Source of the DNA: Haloferax sulfurifontis ATCC BAA-897
GTDB taxonomy: Archaea; Halobacteriota; Halobacteria; Halobacteriales; Haloferacaceae
Assembly: GCF_000337835.1 (NCBI RefSeq)
Contig: NZ_AOLM01000027.1
Coordinates: forward strand, 62,001-126,000
DNA length: 64,000 bases
Direction of reading: 5' to 3'
Shown here: positions 1 through 8,922 of the stretch, piece after piece
How positions within the stretch are numbered: position 1 is the first letter of the stretch
How the letters are laid out: each line of letters begins with the position of its first letter
Notes under the pieces: generated by a model
What the model saw: the letters and a program-made list of their open reading frames with translations, nothing else
Told to the model about the DNA's origin: nothing
Databases searched by the model: none
Translations under genes and position numbers: made by a program

Positions 1-1117
1 TGCCGCCGTACGAACTGGGACTAAAGTCTGTCAGCTTTGATAGAGTGCTTAGAACATATGGAACAAGGCGGGCGTTGATGAATAAAATAATATATGGTAT
101 TGCCAATAATGCAGTAACGAAATAAATGGGCACTTGTCTTAGACTACTCAGAACACCCTTATCCTTTTGATCACCGGAATTTATGATTATCACCAACCAA
201 ACTAAAACTATCAAGAACCATATTTGTCCGATTTTATGCCAATATGTGACTGGAAGAAGTAGTACCGCAAATAGGACCAACATATTCCAGGACGTATTGT
301 CAACATCTCCGACCCAGGCGGCGAACAGGCCAAGTGGTGTGAGAGTAATGAACAACAGTGATGTCCGAGGGATTGAGTATGACCCAATATAAAGCGCCCA
401 AAAAGAAAAACAAATCAGTACACCTGGGACCGCTCTATTATTTTTACTAACCATCCGAACGTTCTTAGACAAATATGTCATCAGCCATGGTGTAACGGAT
501 AGGAGACCCCCACAAAGTACAAATATTCCTTCTCTGGCATCAATCCCCAAGAACGTTGAAGTAACAGCAACCGCGGAGAAAAATGCAGGGAATTGACCGT
601 ATCCTTCTCCAGGAATCAGTCGATGGTATTCAGTAACGATCTCAGCACTTTGGACCATCAGAGCAGTATCTCCACTTCCAATATATAATGCGCTGGTTAG
701 TGTGGTAGAAAAATGGAAGGTTAATAACCCTGCTGACGAGAGTATCAATGGGAAGACGGTGTCATCATAATCCAGTGCATAAAGTGCATTGGCAGTAAAT
801 GAAACCGCAAGAAGCACGAAATGATATCTGGGACGGACAGGTTGAAATGCTGAAGGAACTGCCGCTGCAAGAGCAAAAATCGATGTGGCTATTAGTAATT
901 TTCGTGAAACTAACTTTGAATCACGGATAGATGAACTAGACGAATTATTAGTTGAGAAGTGATACCAAATAGGCATGAAAACAAATACAGGCGCCATATA
1001 CAAGCCCAAGATAGCATACTGGGTCTGATCGATGAATACTAATATCGGATAGATAAGTACGCCACAGACGGAGAAGACGTATATTAATATTCTAACGCGA
1101 GATATCTTGTTTAGCAT
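1..1117 (-). CDS. Partial polytopic membrane protein, surface-glycan cluster
   Basis: An uninterrupted reading frame starts at the ATG at 1117-1115 and runs off the left edge, giving about 372 residues without a stop. The translation (MLNKISRVRILIYVFSV...) is dominated by hydrophobic segments, roughly ten in the visible part, separated by short polar loops; a Ser/Asn-rich loop (STNNSSSSS) lies near residue 56. I see no catalytic motif. Topology and position beside sulfatases, glycosyltransferases and a flippase suggest an O-antigen polymerase/ligase-like or other glycan-handling membrane protein, but this is inference from context. It lies about 60 bases downstream of the sulfatase on the same strand, so it may be co-transcribed with it. 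The DNA is AT-rich, like the other genes in this island. The C-terminus is missing. Confidence 0.75.
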   Translation of the reverse strand, partial: MLNKISRVRILIYVFSVCGVLIYPILVFIDQTQYAILGLYMAPVFVFMPIWYHFSTNNSSSSSIRDSKLVSRKLLIATSIFALAAAVPSAFQPVRPRYHFVLLAVSFTANALYALDYDDTVFPLILSSAGLLTFHFSTTLTSALYIGSGDTALMVQSAEIVTEYHRLIPGEGYGQFPAFFSAVAVTSTFLGIDAREGIFVLCGGLLSVTPWLMTYLSKNVRMVSKNNRAVPGVLICFSFWALYIGSYSIPRTSLLFITLTPLGLFAAWVGDVDNTSWNMLVLFAVLLLPVTYWHKIGQIWFLIVLVWLVIIINSGDQKDKGVLSSLRQVPIYFVTALLAIPYIILFINARLVPYVLSTLSKLTDFSPSSYGG

Positions 1118-1178
1118 ATTCACTAAGTTCTCGTGGCTATCTTGATAGCTGAATTTTTTGACAATCCTATCATTTTAT

Positions 1179-2546
1179 TTACATATAACCCAAGTGTTCT
1201 AGGTGGTCTCTTAGTTCTTCATCATCCAAATCAACACCAGCAGCGGACGTTTTTTCACTAGTCACGCTATCGAATAAGGATGACAGCTCCTTAGCAGTAT
1301 CTTTGTTGGTATCTAAGCACATTCTACCATTCTTAATACTCTCGCTTTGGTCCGTTGGCAGCAGTAGCTCCCCGTGGTTCCTCCCTGTAAGCCCCTTTAA
1401 TTGTGTGGCACGGTGTATTGCCCATTTGTAATCCTTCGAGCGGACCATACCCACAGTAACAGGGTCACCTGCCATTGAAAATGTATATTCTTCTGAGTGT
1501 GGGTCGGTCATGTCAATTGGATCTCCTCTCATCATATTCGGTACCTTCCCACCAATCAAGTCAATTGCAGTTGGAGCTATGTTAAGAGCCGTTTGTTGCT
1601 TAGTGATCGTAGTGGTTTCGAGACTTGGATGATGGAAAATACAGGGTACATGAATAACTTCATTCCACATCTCATGAGGATGGCCGAACAACCCTTGTTC
1701 ACCAAACATTTCTCCATGATCTCCAACGATAATTGTCAACGTGTCCTCTGGAAGTTCAGTATGAAATTCCTTGATTTTAGAATCCAAGTGTGTGCAGGAA
1801 AGATCGTAGAGATCTTTAACTGCACCTATTGGGTCTCCAATACCCATCTTTTCACCACGTTGGGTAATCCCTTCTTTTGTTGATCCGTCGATTTCCAGGG
1901 TTAATCTCTGTGCGTCATGTGGAGAAATGTCGTCCGGAAGGTCAGTCTTTGGTGGCACATATGGGTGATGAACGTCCATGTAATGATGGTGTAAAAAGAA
2001 TGGGTTATCGTTGTCTACTGCGTTATTTATTTTTTCAGTAGTAGTATTGTGAACCTGTTCTATAGATTCATACCTCTGATGATATATGGTTGAGTGCCTT
2101 AGCTTTCTGAATTTATAATATGTGTTTTTCAGTATTTCAAAAGCCATTCCGTCCTCGCTTAGGTACTCTCGAGCTACCTGTGCTAGGTTGTCTGTCTGGC
2201 TTAAGTCCGTAGAATCATATTGGTCGAACCCCCTATGATAACTGTAGTGTTTGGAAGTTAGTGGATTTGTCGAGTACCCAATTGTTGAATACCGACTGGG
2301 GAGAGATTCTGCGAATGTAGTAAATTCTGACTCAGGGACCCCAATGCCGCTCACATCCGAAAAATACCTACTTAAATGTAGCGAAAAACAAGCTTCTGAG
2401 GTAGAAGGACCAGCAGCATACATATTGGAGAATCCAACCCCCTCCTGAGAAAGTTGGTAAAGATATGGCGTCGTTTCTTGATTAACCCGGTCTTTGCGTA
2501 ATGAGTCAACTATTAAAAATGCGATGTTAGTACTACTGTCAATCAT
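1179..2546 (-). CDS. Sulfatase-fold (alkaline phosphatase superfamily) enzyme
   Basis: A 455-residue protein of the sulfatase / phosphoglycerol transferase fold. The N-terminal strand IAFLIVDSLRKDRV carries the first metal-binding Asp (D14). The second metal site is VGDHGEMFGEQG (DHGE about 276-279), followed by GHPHEMW (288-294), and HHHYMDVHHP (186-195) lies in the active-site region. The usual C/S-x-P-x-R formylglycine motif is absent; AGPSTSEACF near residue 45 occupies that place, so the nucleophile is uncertain and formylglycine chemistry should not be assumed. There is no signal peptide, so it is probably cytoplasmic, acting on glycan precursors. It is one of two such genes in this glycan island; the other is at 6200-7600. 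Substrate unknown. Confidence 0.82.
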   Translation of the reverse strand: MIDSSTNIAFLIVDSLRKDRVNQETTPYLYQLSQEGVGFSNMYAAGPSTSEACFSLHLSRYFSDVSGIGVPESEFTTFAESLPSRYSTIGYSTNPLTSKHYSYHRGFDQYDSTDLSQTDNLAQVAREYLSEDGMAFEILKNTYYKFRKLRHSTIYHQRYESIEQVHNTTTEKINNAVDNDNPFFLHHHYMDVHHPYVPPKTDLPDDISPHDAQRLTLEIDGSTKEGITQRGEKMGIGDPIGAVKDLYDLSCTHLDSKIKEFHTELPEDTLTIIVGDHGEMFGEQGLFGHPHEMWNEVIHVPCIFHHPSLETTTITKQQTALNIAPTAIDLIGGKVPNMMRGDPIDMTDPHSEEYTFSMAGDPVTVGMVRSKDYKWAIHRATQLKGLTGRNHGELLLPTDQSESIKNGRMCLDTNKDTAKELSSLFDSVTSEKTSAAGVDLDDEELRDHLEHLGYM

Positions 2547-2644
2547 ACGTCTGGGTTTGCTTATAGTCTAATAAATGCTTGGCCTATTGGTTAGTTTTAG
2601 TGATCATACAGACCAGACCCAATAATTGATTCATAGTGGATTAT

Positions 2645-3880
2645 TTAGCTGTCAGAAAGCATCTGATAATAATTATCTACCGAATGTCTTTTAGTAAAGT
2701 TTTCTTCAAAGCCCACCCGAGCATTTCTCCCTTGCTCATTATGGAATTCAGGATCTCTCCGCCAACTATTGATTGCCTGTTCTATAGAATCCAAGTCTCC
2801 TTGTTTAACATGAAATCCTGCATTAAACATGTCTGTGAGAATTGATTCATCGTCGTGTGGTTGAGCAATAGTGAGAACAGGTTCGCCAACTGCCATTGAG
2901 GTATACAGTTTACTGGACACACACACACCTTCAAATCCTTTTCTAACAGTGACAATTGACACGTCCCCGGCAGTCAGGCTGTATGGAATATCATCCCATG
3001 GTTGATATGGTAGAAATTGAATTGTGTCCTGCCCTAAGTCTAAATCCCGAGCAAGTTCTATAATGTTTTGTTTATCATCTCCCTCTCCAATGATCAGGAA
3101 TTTCACTTTTTTATCCTTAAATCTGGTTGCTACTCGAACAACAGTTTCTAAGTCATGGAATTCACCAATATTCCCTGAGTAAATTACTGTGAACGGATCC
3201 ACAAGTCCATGTTCTCTGCTAAACCAATTATCTTCTTTTTCTATAGGCTTAATAAAATCTTCATCAGCCCAGTTATGGATCAATGATATTTTTTCTGCAT
3301 TAAGGCTGTGGTGTGATTTTGCCATAATTCGCTCGGTCATTATCGGTCCATTCGAGACAATATTTTTTGCCCCTCTATATGACCAAACTGTCAACCATGT
3401 CCAGATGCGATCAATTATTCCTCTTCTCGACACATATCCCAGTTCTACTGCTTGGTCAGGATATAGATCATATGCGATGTACGTATATTCCCAGCCTTTA
3501 ATTTTGCAGGTTGCTGTGAGGATTATAGGTAATAGTGGTGTAATCGATACAAAAATCAATTCACGTTCTTTATCAGGTGTCTCTAAAAGTAAAACAACCG
3601 TCATCCAGATAATGAAGACAGTCCAGTTTAATAGCCTCCGCAATAGTGATTTTTGGCGCACTTGTGGAGCGCGAATTCTGCGTACTGATACACCATTGTA
3701 GTCTTCAGAATAGGGCTGTTTCTGGTTTTCACCGCTATGGTAATTCGGTTGGCTAGTATAAACTGACATGTCTAGCCCCCGTTCTTGGAGGCCAGTTGCG
3801 AGGTCAGTCATTAGTTGCCCAGTTGATGCTGTGTCTGGGTGAAAATATTCAGTCACCAATAAGTATTCTTTATTGGTCAT
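2645..3880 (-). CDS. Family-4 glycosyltransferase, WcaI/WbuB-like
   Basis: A 411-residue GT-B glycosyltransferase. The N-terminus LLVTEYFHPDTASTGQLMTD is the acceptor-domain start typical of the WcaI/WbuB branch of GT4. A hydrophobic stretch (WTVFIIWMTVVLLLETP, about 87-103) could hold it at the membrane, as in that branch. The C-terminal donor domain contains VIYSGNIGEFHDLETVV (about 233-249) and SSKLYTSMAVGEPVLTIAQP, the loop that usually contacts the nucleotide sugar. It would add a sugar to a lipid-linked glycan. It reads in the same direction as the sulfatase about 100 bases downstream. The DNA is AT-rich. Donor and acceptor cannot be predicted. Confidence 0.87.
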   Translation of the reverse strand: MTNKEYLLVTEYFHPDTASTGQLMTDLATGLQERGLDMSVYTSQPNYHSGENQKQPYSEDYNGVSVRRIRAPQVRQKSLLRRLLNWTVFIIWMTVVLLLETPDKERELIFVSITPLLPIILTATCKIKGWEYTYIAYDLYPDQAVELGYVSRRGIIDRIWTWLTVWSYRGAKNIVSNGPIMTERIMAKSHHSLNAEKISLIHNWADEDFIKPIEKEDNWFSREHGLVDPFTVIYSGNIGEFHDLETVVRVATRFKDKKVKFLIIGEGDDKQNIIELARDLDLGQDTIQFLPYQPWDDIPYSLTAGDVSIVTVRKGFEGVCVSSKLYTSMAVGEPVLTIAQPHDDESILTDMFNAGFHVKQGDLDSIEQAINSWRRDPEFHNEQGRNARVGFEENFTKRHSVDNYYQMLSDS

Positions 3881-4389
3881 GTATTTTAGATTTATTTTTA
3901 GACATTGTCGGTTCTAGCAATCGTCCAACTGAACCGCGGAAGGATACTATTATATCTTCACTATTGAACGCTAGGTTTTCTAGAGACGACTGGCGTAACT
4001 CATCTTTCCAATATTTCATTAGATTTCGTATGGAGTCTCTACTATTGCAACTTTATATTTTCCATAGTTACTGATATAGATAGCAGAGGAATTGCTTATA
4101 TCTCATGTCTGATTTACGGCTTTGGTTTCTTAGAACCAATTCCTCACAAAGCATCTTCGGCTAGCGGTTTCTGAAGCCTGAGTTCTGTGTCGGACCAGTT
4201 GCACTAAGGGTCTCGGCGAGAGAATCGTGGACGAATCAACGGAGAGCTGTTGCTGTCGGCAGTGTCAGCCGCTAACGCGACAGCGTCACTACTCACACAG
4301 CTGGTGACCCCGGTGGGAGTCGCCGGCTCCGGTCATCTGGTGGTGAACTCGCGGGGACGACGCCAGCGTGTAGCGTTTGCTCTCCATAC

Positions 4390-4526
4390 GCGCGTAGAAC
4401 GATGTGGTGGTGAAGCGTACATCGTCTTCTCGAGAGCTTTGAGGAGTAATAACCGACGGCTCGCCGGGCCAAGTACATCGCTTATTCAACGAACTGGTGC
4501 AACTGGGACTCCGGAAGAGCCTGCAT
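4390..4526 (-). pseudogene. Remnant of an IS5-type transposase N-terminus
   Basis: The minus strand reads MQALPESQLHQFVE, a stop codon, then AMYLARRAVGYYSSKLSRRR and CTLHHHIVLRA. I recognise this as the start of haloarchaeal IS5-family transposases (LARR-V--YSSKFSKKRYTLHQHVVLL) from memory. The internal stop and the loss of similarity after about 45 residues show a decayed fragment. It is markedly GC-richer than the glycan genes on both sides, consistent with an inserted element. The surrounding 3881-4666 interval contains no other reading frame that I would call a gene. Confidence 0.5.
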
Positions 4527-4666
4527 TCAGCCAAACTATCAGTTGATCCCGTAACTCTCTGAGGATTTCACAGAGCCAAATCCGCCGCAAATCACTAACT
4601 GAACAGGTCTGCGAGCTTCACCCCAAATTAACTCAACAGTCTGCTCGCTCCTCGAAGTGGTCTAAT

Positions 4667-4750
4667 TATAGTAGCGTTTGCAACTGGTTACACATCCAAT
4701 CGCACGACAGCGTGCGATTGAGTGTGCATTGACTCGCAAACGCTACTATA
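4667..4750. repeat. 84-bp MITE-like nested inverted repeat
   Basis: The ends are perfect 15-bp inverted repeats, TATAGTAGCGTTTGC and GCAAACGCTACTATA. Nested inside is a second perfect palindrome, CAATCGCAC / GTGCGATTG with a 6-base loop (4697-4720). The whole unit could fold into a long hairpin. It lies just past the stop of the flippase gene. It may be a non-autonomous transposable element or a terminator-like hairpin; no obvious target-site duplication is visible. Confidence 0.65.
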
Positions 4751-4769
4751 GAGTGCTAATTGATTCCAC

Positions 4770-6203
4770 TCATCTAATACTCGATAACAATTTCTGATCT
4801 TTTTCATTCATAGAAAGTACTGAAAGTATCAAAAACAAGATACCACTAACCAATCCAGAGAGGAGCATTGAGATTACTGTTGGTGGACCTATTCTGCGTC
4901 CAACATATAGAATGACGACTCCTCCAATTATTGCGGGCAGAATTCGAAGTAGGTCTCTTCCATATGGCCAGAGACCCTGATAATATCTAACCTCGATTAC
5001 TCTTAAAACATTGACTAGTGCTATCGAAAACCCAGTACTTATCGCAGCACCTATAATCCCGAACCGTGGTATCAATGCGAAATTCAATATCAAATTTAGA
5101 ACCGCAGTAATTATTGAATTGATCATTTGTATACGCTCATTGCCAGTCATAATAAGAAGGTACCCGACTGGGCCCGCTAATCCTGCCACAAGCTGAGATA
5201 GGACTAACAAGATAAATGGTGTGAGCGCTGAATTGAATTCTGTACCGAATATAGAAAGAATTTCATCTGCAAACAGAATCAAAAATGCACCACCAAGTAG
5301 GGTGACAGAACCTACCCATTTTGTAATTACTGAATAGATGTTATTCAGCTCAGATAATCTATTTTCGCTATATAATTCTGAGGCAACAGCGGGAAAAACA
5401 GAATTCACAGACACTAGTGCAAATGCAAGTAGAAACGCCGTCTGAAATGCGACCTGGTACACACCAATTTTCGCACTGGAAACGAACATACCGAGGACAA
5501 GTATATCAATCCAAGATGTTACCATGGACATGGACCCCTCAATGCTTGCTTGTAGTGAAAATTTCAACAGTCCAATAACATCCAGATCCAAATCGGTTGA
5601 TATATTTAAATTTAAACTCTCGAGTCGGACTATCCCAATTAGCACAGGTACTATTAGTGACAGTACATAAACTATTGTGGTTATAAAAATCTCACCCCCC
5701 AAAGCTAGAACAATGCTGACTACTATTACAGGGATACCCGAAATTCCTATCTCTCGTATTAATACAGCATTCTCGATATCTTTGAAGCCTCTAAATATTC
5801 CCTCCAGTACATAAGAAAGACCGAGCAAGGGTGTTGCCAGAACGAGGTATTTCGTCGTGCTACTGGACAATACAGAACCCAAGGGCCCGGATAACAGGAC
5901 AAACAAAATCACCGACAATATTCCTCCAAAAATTACTGGTAATGCGATACAAAATGAGATAAGATCCTGAAGTGAATCTGGGTCGTGTCTATATATGGGG
6001 ACATACTTCTGCGCCGCCACATCAAGTCCAACTCTGCTCACCATTCCTGAAATTCTCAATATTACTAACGCTACAGTAAATGAGCCCAATGAACTGGCAC
6101 CTAAGAAATATGCCAGTAGAGCTGTTAACCCGTACTCGCATAGTCGCCCTATTATCTTACCAACAAAAGAAATTGAAGCCAGACCAGTAAGTGTGTCTTT
6201 CAT
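4770..6203 (-). CDS. Wzx-type polysaccharide/lipid-linked glycan flippase
   Basis: A 477-residue, strongly hydrophobic protein with about 12-14 membrane segments. The start (KDTLTGLASISFVGKIIGRL) and the internal phrase AAQKYVPIYRHDPDSLQDLI are typical of the RfbX/Wzx branch of the MOP flippases. Proteins of this family turn lipid-linked oligosaccharides from the cytoplasmic to the outer face; haloarchaeal members serve S-layer or pilin N-glycosylation. Its ATG overlaps the stop of the upstream sulfatase (ATGA at 6200-6203), so the two are translationally coupled. The sugar carried is unknown. AT-rich, as is common for horizontally exchanged glycan loci. Confidence 0.87.
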   Translation of the reverse strand: MKDTLTGLASISFVGKIIGRLCEYGLTALLAYFLGASSLGSFTVALVILRISGMVSRVGLDVAAQKYVPIYRHDPDSLQDLISFCIALPVIFGGILSVILFVLLSGPLGSVLSSSTTKYLVLATPLLGLSYVLEGIFRGFKDIENAVLIREIGISGIPVIVVSIVLALGGEIFITTIVYVLSLIVPVLIGIVRLESLNLNISTDLDLDVIGLLKFSLQASIEGSMSMVTSWIDILVLGMFVSSAKIGVYQVAFQTAFLLAFALVSVNSVFPAVASELYSENRLSELNNIYSVITKWVGSVTLLGGAFLILFADEILSIFGTEFNSALTPFILLVLSQLVAGLAGPVGYLLIMTGNERIQMINSIITAVLNLILNFALIPRFGIIGAAISTGFSIALVNVLRVIEVRYYQGLWPYGRDLLRILPAIIGGVVILYVGRRIGPPTVISMLLSGLVSGILFLILSVLSMNEKDQKLLSSIR

Positions 6204-7600
6204 AGATAACCTAGGTCAGACAAGCGATCCTTAGTACCCCCACTTACTTGAATATTTGTCGTTTTTGATTCTGCATATTTTTTCGCAATTGAAATTCCTT
6301 GTGTGAAAAGGTCTGATCTTGGTATCTGCTCAGCATTTTCTATGGAACTTTGGACACATGGGTGGTCCGGACTGATTCGGAATTGATAATTTCCCCCACA
6401 AGAATCCCAAATATATTTGTCATTACCACAGTATATCGCTCGCTGAGCGCGGTTCCAATATTCGAGATTCTCTTCAGGGGTAGGACCAGCACTCATTCCT
6501 AGTATTTCTGCCGGGGCATGAGGACTCTGAATATCTGGCAACGGATCTCTCACAGACAACGCTCGTACGACATCTGGTAGTCGGAGGTGAGACACGCGTT
6601 TGTCAATTTCACGATTATCCAAACTATTTCCAATAATTTTAAATGGAACATGTAGTAATCCCTCTGAGAGACTACTTTTATGTCCAATTAACCCATCCTC
6701 ATGTTGGTACCCAAGATTTTCCCCATGATCGGCTGTGATGATAAAAATGACATCACGTTCACATCTCTTGTTGAGCTCTCTGATAGTATCTATAATAATA
6801 CGGTCCAGATAATCTATATTAGCTCCATAGATATCACGCATCTTTTGCAGATACTGGTCATGTTGGTCGATCTCATTGACGACTTCCCAGAATGGAAGTT
6901 CGTCTGAGCTCCACCTTTTCGAAACAGAGTGGAGGCTATTATCAAGTCCCCGAAAAATACTAAATGGTTCGTGGGCTTCCATAAAGTTTACAAAAGCAAA
7001 TAGTGGGCCTTCGTTGTCAGTAAACTCTTGTATGAGATTTCGGCGAATAATCGAAGCACCATCATCCATGAGGTCTGGTATACCCGTGCCCATAGACGTC
7101 CGCTTCAATTGTGAAAAGAAACCATTAGCCAAACTCTTAAATGTTTCACCGTTATTAATTGCCTCTTTCAGGAACTGAAAATAAATTTGAGGGCTTTCAT
7201 ACTCTGTAGTGTGGAAGAACTCAGTTGCATTCAGGCCGTCAACAAAGTATTGATATCTAGGAATGTCAATGAAATAATCAAAATGTGTATCAAACCCAAA
7301 AGCGGGACCAGCAAACAGATTTGCCGACAGCCCGGTAGTTCTGTATTTAGAAGGTAGATTTTGCAATAGGACAGGGTCGAACGACTCCATATTCCTGTTA
7401 TTGTAGTGGAGGCCATGCTGATGTGGTAGTTTCCCCGAGAACATGCTTGCATGGCTGGGGACACTCCACGAGGAGGCTGCACGACATTGAGAATATGTGA
7501 TGCCGTTTGCTTCTTTCAAATTCTTCGCATATTTATCAAAGAAGTCTTTCCGAACAGAGTCAAGACACATAAGAACGATATGGGGGTGGTTCGTTCGCAT
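6200..7600 (-). CDS. Sulfatase-fold (alkaline phosphatase superfamily) enzyme
   Basis: About 466 residues from the ATG at 7600. An in-frame ATG at 7624 exists, but a TATA-like TTTATATG near 7636 would start transcription around 7610, favouring the later one. Motifs: HIVLMCLDSVRKDFFD (first metal Asp), SSWSVPSHASMFSGKLPHQHG (nucleophile region; Ser sits where formylglycine sulfatases have Cys/Ser, but the following Arg is His) and IFIITADHGENLGYQHEDG with GHK. The His in place of Arg and the W-S-V-P-S context are closer to haloarchaeal sulfatase-like and phosphoglycerol-transferase proteins than to classical sulfatases. Its stop overlaps the flippase start, so it probably modifies the same glycan. 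Substrate unknown. Confidence 0.82.
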   Translation of the reverse strand: MRTNHPHIVLMCLDSVRKDFFDKYAKNLKEANGITYSQCRAASSWSVPSHASMFSGKLPHQHGLHYNNRNMESFDPVLLQNLPSKYRTTGLSANLFAGPAFGFDTHFDYFIDIPRYQYFVDGLNATEFFHTTEYESPQIYFQFLKEAINNGETFKSLANGFFSQLKRTSMGTGIPDLMDDGASIIRRNLIQEFTDNEGPLFAFVNFMEAHEPFSIFRGLDNSLHSVSKRWSSDELPFWEVVNEIDQHDQYLQKMRDIYGANIDYLDRIIIDTIRELNKRCERDVIFIITADHGENLGYQHEDGLIGHKSSLSEGLLHVPFKIIGNSLDNREIDKRVSHLRLPDVVRALSVRDPLPDIQSPHAPAEILGMSAGPTPEENLEYWNRAQRAIYCGNDKYIWDSCGGNYQFRISPDHPCVQSSIENAEQIPRSDLFTQGISIAKKYAESKTTNIQVSGGTKDRLSDLGYL

Positions 7601-7696
7601 AGGAGTGCATGAGAAACACGTCACTCACCATATAAAAGTATATAGTTGAAATCAACATAAGATTATTTATGAACTGAGTCAGAAAGCAAATTAACA
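7601..7696. promoter_or_regulatory. Divergent promoter region between sulfatase and glycosyltransferase
   Basis: A short AT-rich gap between divergent genes. On the minus strand ACTTTTATATGG (about 7632-7643) lies about 25 bases before the expected start of the sulfatase message. On the plus strand TTATTTATG (about 7663-7671) lies about 26 bases before the ATG of the glycosyltransferase. Both spacings fit archaeal TATA boxes serving nearly leaderless transcripts. Confidence 0.55.
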
Positions 7697-8845
7697 ATGC
7701 ATGTGTTATTGATCCTTTCACAAAACTCGGGCGGCCTCCCGCACTATACTGCAGAATTGGCTAACGCCCTCGCAAAAGAGACTCGCGTGACGGTTATGAA
7801 GCCGCCGGAAACTACTGCTGAAGACATATTCTCCGACCAAGTCAGTATTATCAATTGTTTTAAAACAACAAAGTTATCATATGCTGAGTTTACCAAAGGA
7901 AATTTTGCACCAATTAAAAACATGTCTGGAGTTCTATCATACTGGCGTTTAAAAAGGGTTGAAGACGTAGATCCAGATATCGTACACATCACGTCTAATC
8001 TCTTTCCACAGGTACAGTTGTTTTATTGGGTTCATAACATAGATGATAAATACCCCACTGCAATAACCTACCATGATGTCGACAAACTGGATGACTTGAA
8101 GCAGGGAACCCACAAAGCAGAGATCGCGACAGAGCTATTCAACCGTTTTGCACCCAAACCACAATTTGAAAAGAAGATAGTCCATTCCGAAGAAAATAAA
8201 GAAGTCTTAATGGAGAAAGGAGATTCACAATCTACTATCCAAGTGATACCTCATGGTAGCTTTGAATCGTTCAATGAATACGATCACTCGAACGTGTCAG
8301 AAGAAAAAAATACAGTTCTCTTCTTTGGGAACATTGTTCCTGCGAAAGGATTAGATGTTGCAGTCAAAGCTGTTGAGTCATTAACCGAAGAGATTACTGA
8401 TATCAAATTAATTATTGCAGGAGATGGGAGAATTTCGAACGATACGATGAAAATAATTGAGGAGCACCCTGAGAACTACGAGGTGAACAATGAGTTCATT
8501 CCTAATAAAAAAGTTGGGGAATATTATACGCGGTCCCAAGTCGCGCTTATACCTCACCGCAAGCAGGGAGGGCATAGTGGTACACTAACAATAGCCTATT
8601 CGTTTAATGTACCAGTAGTTGCTTCTAATGTAGGTGATTTCCCAGAGCTTGTTGATGAACGTGGATGTGGAATTACGGTTCCTGCGAACGACCCTATTGC
8701 AATGGCAGATGCGATCAGGAATGTTCTGAGAGATGATGAGATGCGCGAAGGGATGGCAAAAAAAACCAACAACGTGACGGACGATCTATCGTGGGCAAAT
8801 GTGGCAAAAAAGCATATTCAGGTATACGAGTCGATCTGTAATTAA
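7697..8845 (+). CDS. Family-4 glycosyltransferase
   Basis: A 382-residue GT-B enzyme. The N-terminal domain starts HVLLILSQNSGGLPHYTAEL. The donor half contains VLFFGNIVPAKGLDVAVKAV, the nucleotide-sugar strand KLIIAGDG, and the loop GHSGTLTIAYSFNVPVVASN followed by VGDFPELV, a typical GT4 donor-binding region; the E-x7-E signature is not exact. It would transfer a sugar onto the growing surface glycan. It reads divergently from the sulfatase-flippase pair, and the ATG follows a TATA-like box at leaderless spacing. AT-rich. Specificity cannot be told. Confidence 0.87.
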   Translation: MHVLLILSQNSGGLPHYTAELANALAKETRVTVMKPPETTAEDIFSDQVSIINCFKTTKLSYAEFTKGNFAPIKNMSGVLSYWRLKRVEDVDPDIVHITSNLFPQVQLFYWVHNIDDKYPTAITYHDVDKLDDLKQGTHKAEIATELFNRFAPKPQFEKKIVHSEENKEVLMEKGDSQSTIQVIPHGSFESFNEYDHSNVSEEKNTVLFFGNIVPAKGLDVAVKAVESLTEEITDIKLIIAGDGRISNDTMKIIEEHPENYEVNNEFIPNKKVGEYYTRSQVALIPHRKQGGHSGTLTIAYSFNVPVVASNVGDFPELVDERGCGITVPANDPIAMADAIRNVLRDDEMREGMAKKTNNVTDDLSWANVAKKHIQVYESICN

Positions 8846-8922
8846 TTATACGTCGAATTTGTACCACGGATTGGGACAAATCCGAAGAGATTAAACAGTT
8901 ACACAATTATCATTAGTAGACA

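Noticed and set aside
1179-7600. Calling the two sulfatase-fold proteins formylglycine sulfatases.
   Set aside because: The C/S-x-P-x-R maturation motif is missing in both; only the fold and metal ligands are supported.
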